A stretch of DNA of 64,000 nt, taken from Thalassotalea euphylliae. GTDB taxonomy: Bacteria; Pseudomonadota; Gammaproteobacteria; Enterobacterales; Alteromonadaceae. Under the pieces are notes generated by a model that saw nothing but the letters and a program-made list of their open reading frames with translations, did no database searches and was not told the DNA's origin. Both the position numbers and the translations under genes were made by a program. Shown one piece after another: positions 59,657 to 64,000 of this stretch; positions within the stretch are counted from its first letter, which is position 1; each line of letters starts with the position of its first letter. The stretch is from assembly GCF_003390335.1 (NCBI RefSeq), contig NZ_QUOU01000001.1:1426001-1490000 (forward strand), written 5' to 3'.

Positions 59657-60373
59657 CTAGATCTGATGTTGGGGTAAATGCCCGCTTTTTATCCAGATAA
59701 CAGTGTCAGCTTCAGCAAAATATGGCTCGTCGTTTAAATACGGACTGCGCAGCCAACTTCCGGCAGCGTGACTGCCCAATGCACTTTTTAACGATCCTGA
59801 TAGGATGTAAATCTCTTCGCCGTTTGCGTTTGTATCAGTATCTGGCCTGCTGTTTTGACCACCGATAAGTTCATCGGCTGGCGTAAACGTGCTCCCTGGA
59901 GAGAGTTTTATCAATGCGACAGATTCATTTTGGTGCTTGTGTAGCGGCATAATGAAGTTTCCAGCAGGTGTTCTCTGCCAAGCGGCGGTCTTGGTATCAA
60001 CGCGAATTTGCGCGCTGTCTGCTGCTTGAAATTGGTGTAACTTAACCAACAAAGTACAGCCATCCGTCGAATAAGGGGCGTGGACAAAACCTTTCGGGTT
60101 ACGAATATAAGTGCCAGCAGGGTAATCGCCAGTTTGATCGGAAAATACGCCATCAAGTACCAAGATTTCTTCACCGAGTGGGTGGTTGTGTGCGGAAAAG
60201 CTCGCGCCAGCATCATACTTTACAATACTGGTCGCATGGCCTTGCTCTGCGTGTTCGCGCGCCAAGGGTTTACGCCAAACTCCAGCTTTGGGACTGGCAA
60301 GCCACTCTTGCTTTTCACTGGAAATAACCACTCGCTGGTTAAAGTCCATGTTCAAATTACTAATTTCGCTCAT
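59657..60373 (-). CDS. ChrR-like double-cupin protein
   Basis: 238 residues from the ATG at 60373; a GTG 12 bp earlier is possible, and no clear ribosome site is seen. Two cupin modules: 'GASFSAHNHPLGEEILVLDGVFSDQTGDYPAG' (in parts), with His, His and Glu ligands, and a second, degenerate 'FTPADELIGGQNS' to 'EEIYILSGSLKSALG'. Similar to the cupin half of the anti-sigma factor ChrR, which binds zinc and reacts to singlet oxygen, but without the ChrR N-terminal domain and without a sigma factor nearby. Function unknown. Convergent with the DUF998 gene. Confidence 0.83.
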   Translation of the reverse strand: MSEISNLNMDFNQRVVISSEKQEWLASPKAGVWRKPLAREHAEQGHATSIVKYDAGASFSAHNHPLGEEILVLDGVFSDQTGDYPAGTYIRNPKGFVHAPYSTDGCTLLVKLHQFQAADSAQIRVDTKTAAWQRTPAGNFIMPLHKHQNESVALIKLSPGSTFTPADELIGGQNSRPDTDTNANGEEIYILSGSLKSALGSHAAGSWLRSPYLNDEPYFAEADTVIWIKSGHLPQHQI

Positions 60374-60568
60374 CTTGGCACACACTGTTTTTCAGTCACT
60401 AACTTCTATTGTATCAAGTTTGGGCGACAACGCTTATGCCCATTTGTTTTGGCACATTCAATTAGCGACTCGATGCTTGGCCAAGTATGGCTGGTTAAAT
60501 AACGTTCAGCATTAATTCAGTTTGCCTTTTTTATAGTAACAAGCAACTCGTCAAGAGAGGGATTTACT

Positions 60569-62140
60569 ATGAAAACTCACCTGTTTAGCCCTGCGCTGAT
60601 CGCGTTAACCCTATTGGCTACTGGTTCAGTCACGGCTAGCTATGGTGCAAATGCTATTGACTACAGTGGCAGCACTTACCAATCAACACCTTCGCAGCAA
60701 GGGAGTGAAGCCGAACAGGCATTGCTCACCGAGGGACAGTTGGCTCAGCTATTGGCGCCCATCGCTTTGTACCCCGACAGTTTATTGAGCCATATCTTAA
60801 TTGCGGCAAGTTATCCATTAGAAGTGATTGAAGCGCATCGCTGGCGTGAATCTCAAGGCAGTATCTCTGATGAAAAGATTGCGAAGCGGCTTGAAGATCA
60901 AGATTGGGATGCCAGTGTCAAAGCCATCGTACCGTTTGAAACTGTGCTTGAGCAAATGAACAAAGATTTAGGCTGGCTACGCCAACTTGGTGACGCTTTT
61001 TTAGCGCAAGAGCAAGATGTCTTAGACAGTATTCAGGCTCTGCGATTACAAGCTAAAGAGGCGGGCAGCTTAAACGCCATTGACAAAATTGATGTTGAAT
61101 ACGAGCAAGAGAAAATCGTCATTGTATCGCGTCAGCCAGAGGTGGTTTATGTACCGTATTACGATGCGCGCGCCGTATACGGACATTGGCGCTGGCACCA
61201 TTATCCGCCAGCTTATTGGCGACATCGCTATGCGTTCCATACGGGTTATCACGACTATGGCTTAATTAACTGGCATCGCGGTATTCATATTGGTGTTGGT
61301 TTCTTTTTTAGCGCGTTTCATTGGCATAGCGGCTATGTGATCGTGAATCACCGCAGAGGCTTTCATAACCATTATCGCTATCACAATCGCAAGCGCCATC
61401 ATATTTTGTACAGCGGCTATAGCAAGCGCTGGCACCATAAGCCATATCACCGCCGCAATGTTGCTTATCGCACTGCATTTGTCAAAGAAAAGTACCGCAG
61501 CCAATATCCGCATCAACGCAACCATGCGGTTCGTTATGCCAATAAAGTACGCACTGGTAAAATTGCGCATGACAAGGCGATAAAACGCAGCGCAAAACAT
61601 CACAATTTCAAACGCACAGCAAGCAGTTTTAAGCGTGTAAAAGGGCAGTTGAATCAGCACAAATATCAAAATAAATACACGCGTAATAGCGCTAAACGCG
61701 TTCCCAGTGCAAGTGATAAAGCGCGTCAATTGGATGCACAAGCTCGTCAGCGAGAAGGATTTAAGCGCTACCAAATGAGTGACAGAAAAAGCGCGCAAAA
61801 TCGCGTTAAATTTAATGCACCACAGCGACAATCTACTAAGCCTCAAACAAGCTACACCAGTGCATCGAAAAAACACTACGCAAGCGCGCATAACAAGAAA
61901 AAGCCCGTGGCGAGTATCAATAGCCAATTACGTCAAAAAGCGTCTGGCAGCAGGGATAAATACCAACGGGTCAGTAAGCGTAACAATGTCAATGCGACAC
62001 ATAAACGCGCAAAGGTGATGAACAAGCAGGGTAACCAGCGAAAATCGTACAGCAAATCAGTTAACCGCTCTGCGAAAAAGAGCGTCAAGCGCCAACAAAA
62101 AAGCTATGCGCGCAATAGTCGCCAGCAGCGCAAACACTAA
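60569..62140 (+). CDS. DUF3300 exported protein with basic C-terminal tail
   Basis: 523 residues with GAGAGGG before the ATG. Signal peptide 'ALIALTLLATGSVTA'. The DUF3300 domain (about 55-200) has 'LTEGQLAQLLAPIALYPDSLLSHILIAASYPLEVIEA' (in parts) and 'RQPEVVYVPYYDARAVYG'. A His/Tyr/Trp-rich segment (about 205-300) may bind metal. From about 300 to the end the chain is Lys/Arg/Gln/Ser-rich and disordered, unusually long and basic for an exported protein. Binding to nucleic acid or an acidic polymer outside the cell is possible. Confidence 0.85.
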   Translation: MKTHLFSPALIALTLLATGSVTASYGANAIDYSGSTYQSTPSQQGSEAEQALLTEGQLAQLLAPIALYPDSLLSHILIAASYPLEVIEAHRWRESQGSISDEKIAKRLEDQDWDASVKAIVPFETVLEQMNKDLGWLRQLGDAFLAQEQDVLDSIQALRLQAKEAGSLNAIDKIDVEYEQEKIVIVSRQPEVVYVPYYDARAVYGHWRWHHYPPAYWRHRYAFHTGYHDYGLINWHRGIHIGVGFFFSAFHWHSGYVIVNHRRGFHNHYRYHNRKRHHILYSGYSKRWHHKPYHRRNVAYRTAFVKEKYRSQYPHQRNHAVRYANKVRTGKIAHDKAIKRSAKHHNFKRTASSFKRVKGQLNQHKYQNKYTRNSAKRVPSASDKARQLDAQARQREGFKRYQMSDRKSAQNRVKFNAPQRQSTKPQTSYTSASKKHYASAHNKKKPVASINSQLRQKASGSRDKYQRVSKRNNVNATHKRAKVMNKQGNQRKSYSKSVNRSAKKSVKRQQKSYARNSRQQRKH

Positions 62141-62146
62141 TTGTGA

Positions 62147-62196
62147 AAAGCTAGTTAGCCATGGCAACTGAGACTTAGGGGTTAACCGCTAGCTTT
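62147..62196 (+). terminator. Hairpin after DUF3300, possible terminator
   Basis: AAAGCTA/TAGCTTT outer stem and GTTAGCC/GGTTAAC inner stem (one G-T pair) with a small internal loop. Only a short T-run follows. Confidence 0.4.
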
Positions 62197-62310
62197 GGCT
62201 CTGGCTTTGGTATTGGCTCAGGGAAGTAATTGGCGGTGTTTAGGACAATCAAAAACACCAACTAAGTGCTAAACATTCGCCTTTTGCTATTGATTTGTTT
62301 TTTATTAAGC

Positions 62311-62324
62311 TTGATAAATATCAA
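62311..62324. promoter_or_regulatory. Perfect FNR box before the PPK2 gene
   Basis: TTGAT-AAAT-ATCAA is an exact FNR consensus, about 106 bp before the start codon. A -10-like TAGATT at 62344-62349 puts the box close to the class II activation position. Confidence 0.7.
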
Positions 62325-62423
62325 ATGCTTAGCTGTTATTGGCTAGATTAGAAGATTGAGACTTGAGGCATCAAAAACCATCTTCTATAGTGGGTTTACA
62401 ACTTTTTACTAACGACTAGCCCT

Positions 62424-63236
62424 ATGCATTCACCTTCTGCGATTACGCTCCAACCCGCCGATTTACTTGAGTCCGTTGATTTGACTCAAGCAATTGAAGA
62501 TAAAGCAAAGTACGAAAAGCAATTAAAAAAGTGGCAACAGCGCATGTTGCAAGTTCAGCAAGCTTATTTTAGGCAAGGCAAACGCGCAATTCTGGTATTT
62601 GAAGGTTGGGATGCCAGTGGTAAGGGCGGCGCGATTAGGCGTTTAACTGAAAAGTTAGACCCGAGAGGTTTTAACGTTTACCCCATTGCCGCTCCCGATC
62701 CTATCGAGCAAGCGAAACACTATTTATATCGCTTTCAAACTAAGTTACCAGCGCCGGGCAGTATCGCCATATTCGATCGCTCTTACTATGGTCGCGTGCT
62801 CGTTGAGCGGGTTGAGCAATTTGCCAAGCCACAGGAATGGCAACGCGCCTATCAGGAAATTAACGAATTTGAACGCATGTTAGTTGATGATGATGTCCGT
62901 ATCGTTAAAGTATTTTTGCACATTAGCAGTGATGAGCAACTGAAGCGTTTCAAGGAGCGTTTAAACAGTCCCATCAAGCGCTGGAAGTTGACCCAAGAAG
63001 ATATCCGCAATCGCGAAAAATGGGACGATTATCACGCTGCCATTAATGACATGCTCAAGTATACCAATGCCGATCATGCGCCTTGGCGCGTCATCGCCGG
63101 TAATAAAAAATGGTACGCGCGCATTGCCGTGCTCAAAGCTGTTGTGAATGCGATGGAGGCTGGTGTAGATACCAGTATTCCACCTCTCGATGAAGCCGTT
63201 GTCAGCGCTGCTGAAAAGGCGCTGGGTGTTCGCTAG
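62424..63236 (+). CDS. ppk2: Polyphosphate kinase 2 family protein
   Basis: 270 residues. Walker A 'FEGWDASGKGGAIRRL', followed by 'DPRGFNVYPIAAPDPIE', the lid 'LYRFQTKLPAPGSIAIFDRSYYGRVLVERV' (in parts) holding Walker B, and 'KVFLHISSDEQLKRFKERL'. This is the single-domain PPK2 fold, which transfers phosphate between polyphosphate and nucleotides; most class I members phosphorylate ADP or GDP from polyP. The class cannot be settled by eye. An FNR box upstream suggests oxygen-linked control. Monocistronic. Confidence 0.92.
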   Translation: MHSPSAITLQPADLLESVDLTQAIEDKAKYEKQLKKWQQRMLQVQQAYFRQGKRAILVFEGWDASGKGGAIRRLTEKLDPRGFNVYPIAAPDPIEQAKHYLYRFQTKLPAPGSIAIFDRSYYGRVLVERVEQFAKPQEWQRAYQEINEFERMLVDDDVRIVKVFLHISSDEQLKRFKERLNSPIKRWKLTQEDIRNREKWDDYHAAINDMLKYTNADHAPWRVIAGNKKWYARIAVLKAVVNAMEAGVDTSIPPLDEAVVSAAEKALGVR

Positions 63237-63288
63237 CGTTTGAACTTCTACAGATTAGCTAGCTCGCGCTGTTGGCAAATTGGCTGAG

Positions 63289-63387
63289 CTAGCCTAAATA
63301 GCCTAGCTCAATCGTCACTTGGTCAATACCTACCTTGCGAATTGCGCCTGATACTTGAGCACGTTTGCTTGCCAGCATTGAGATCCC
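63289..63387 (-). pseudogene. In-frame C-terminal remnant of the mlaC-like gene
   Basis: Reading on from the TAA at 63388-63390 in the same frame gives 'GISMLASKRAQVSGAIRKVG' and then 'IDQVTIELGYLG' before TAG at 63289-63291. E. coli MlaC continues '[20 protein letters not shown]' (and 'GIDGLT') at this point. With the remnant, the product would be about 213 residues, the normal size. Confidence 0.78.
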
Positions 63388-63930
63388 TTAGGCCAGCACA
63401 TCAAATATCAACCAATTCCCTGTCTTTTTGTGTTTTCTGAGCCTAAACACTAGTTCGATAGGAGGTTTGCTTGGTTCGACTATAGTCATCGGTACAGACA
63501 CCAATTTTGTGTTCTTGACCAGTTTAGGTTGAGCGTATACCAGTTTTTGACCATTGTATTGCTTTAGAATAGCCGTATAGGATCTGACAATATTGTGTTT
63601 CATCGCTTGCGTAAATTTTGCGCGCTGTGCTTTTGTCGATTTATTGAGGTGTTTGCCGAGCACTTTGTAGGCAACATAGCGATGGTCGATAATCGGCAAC
63701 AATTCCTCTTGCACAATAGTTTCCATCAGTTCCGGAAATTTTGTCAGGTTGTCCTTGTTTTTGTCTAGGCGGTTAAACAGACTTTTAGCCGTAATCTCAA
63801 CGACTTGATAAGGCGATAAGTTGGCTTTTGTCTTTGTTAACGTGTCAATATGCTCGACAGCGACACTTGGCGATGTGACAGCGATTAACATGGCTGCGAC
63901 ATAACATAATCGATAGACAAGTTTGTTCAT
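63388..63930 (-). CDS. MlaC-like phospholipid-binding protein, truncated by an in-frame stop
   Basis: 180 residues against about 211 for E. coli MlaC. Signal peptide 'YVAAMLIAVTSPSVAV', then 'FNRLDKNKDNLTKFPELMETIVQEELLPIIDHRYVAYKVLGKH' (in parts) and 'AILKQYNGQKLVYAQP', as in MlaC/Ttg2D, which carries phospholipids between the membranes. The frame stops at TAA after 'GNWLIFDVLA', exactly where relatives have 'DxxAEGVSM'. The next 32 codons still encode the family's end, so one base change (GAA to TAA) has cut it. No mlaFEDB genes are in the window. Confidence 0.82.
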   Translation of the reverse strand: MNKLVYRLCYVAAMLIAVTSPSVAVEHIDTLTKTKANLSPYQVVEITAKSLFNRLDKNKDNLTKFPELMETIVQEELLPIIDHRYVAYKVLGKHLNKSTKAQRAKFTQAMKHNIVRSYTAILKQYNGQKLVYAQPKLVKNTKLVSVPMTIVEPSKPPIELVFRLRKHKKTGNWLIFDVLA

Positions 63931-64000
63931 TTTATCCTCGGCGCTCTAATTGATTCACTAGGTCTTTAACAATGTTTTTAACAATGTGCCGAAAATTTAC

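Noticed and set aside
61262..61927. 221-codon antisense frame inside DUF3300
   Set aside because: It is a by-product of the Lys/Arg-rich tail's codon use on the other strand; the sense gene has a signal peptide, a domain and a ribosome site.
1..64000. tRNA or rRNA genes
   Set aside because: No cloverleaf-like segment with a T-arm GTTCGA/GGTTC pattern in proper context and no rRNA core sequence was found by eye.

Overview
The window reads as a chromosomal segment of a marine gammaproteobacterium of the Alteromonadales. A Colwelliaceae/Thalassotalea-type host is my best guess. This is inference from gene content: four kinds of evidence point there, namely large TonB-dependent receptors, EfpL (YeiP), an ArgP/ArgO pair, and PEP-CTERM plus GlyGly-CTERM proteins. 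Perfect FNR and good Fur motifs, moderate GC and short AT-rich intergenic gaps fit the same group. No rRNA, tRNA, CRISPR array, prophage or transposase gene was seen.

Layout. 1-5.4 kb: the tail of an RND efflux pump, an NfsB-like nitroreductase, an AraC-HTH/HDOD fusion, a PEP-CTERM/DUF642 exported protein and an exported protein with an 18-residue DGSG repeat. 5.4-7.7 kb: two alpha/beta hydrolases, one strikingly like vertebrate MEST. 7.8-13.5 kb: a DUF1800 lipoprotein/DUF1501 Tat-protein operon next to an OmpR-type two-component system; the same palindrome lies in front of both transcription units. 13.5-13.9 kb: a non-coding stretch with three stem-loops and a strong terminator, a candidate small RNA. 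13.9-17.3 kb: pirin, glutathionyl-hydroquinone reductase, DoxX and a divergent YhaJ-type LysR regulator, a quinone/aromatic stress cluster. 17.7-35.2 kb: two orphan TonB receptors with assorted genes between them (M17 aminopeptidase, SDR, serine hydrolase, Spo0M, SRPBCC, DUF4019, exported VOC protein, membrane AraC regulator, M20 peptidase). 35.6-39.5 kb: EfpL, M14 peptidase, DUF2252, metallo-beta-lactamase-fold hydrolase.

39.7-46.1 kb is a complete haem acquisition locus: a HugZ/HutZ-type haem-degrading protein, HmuV, HmuU and HmuT on the minus strand, diverging from a haem receptor across a 502-bp region with two Fur-like boxes and a long structured leader. 46.3-52.6 kb: a small operon (DUF3565, a DUF5062-like protein, M14 peptidase), a DUF1707/LiaF-like protein, a duplicated DUF417-type membrane protein, the divergent argP/argO pair and a YqhD aldehyde reductase. 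52.7-64 kb: an orphan GAF histidine kinase behind a perfect FNR box, a GlyGly-CTERM protein, a PepSY/PhoP/PhoQ-like operon, a 329-bp MITE-like element, DUF998, cupin and DUF3300 proteins, a PPK2 polyphosphate kinase behind a second perfect FNR box, and an mlaC-like gene cut short by an in-frame stop codon.

The strongest leads for new biology are the candidate sRNA with its orphan terminator, the shared palindrome that would place the DUF1800/DUF1501 operon under the adjacent two-component system, the MITE fused to the 5' end of a membrane gene, two unrelated C-terminal sorting signals in one window, and dispersed or tandem non-coding repeats. All motif and family calls were made by eye, without database or folding software.
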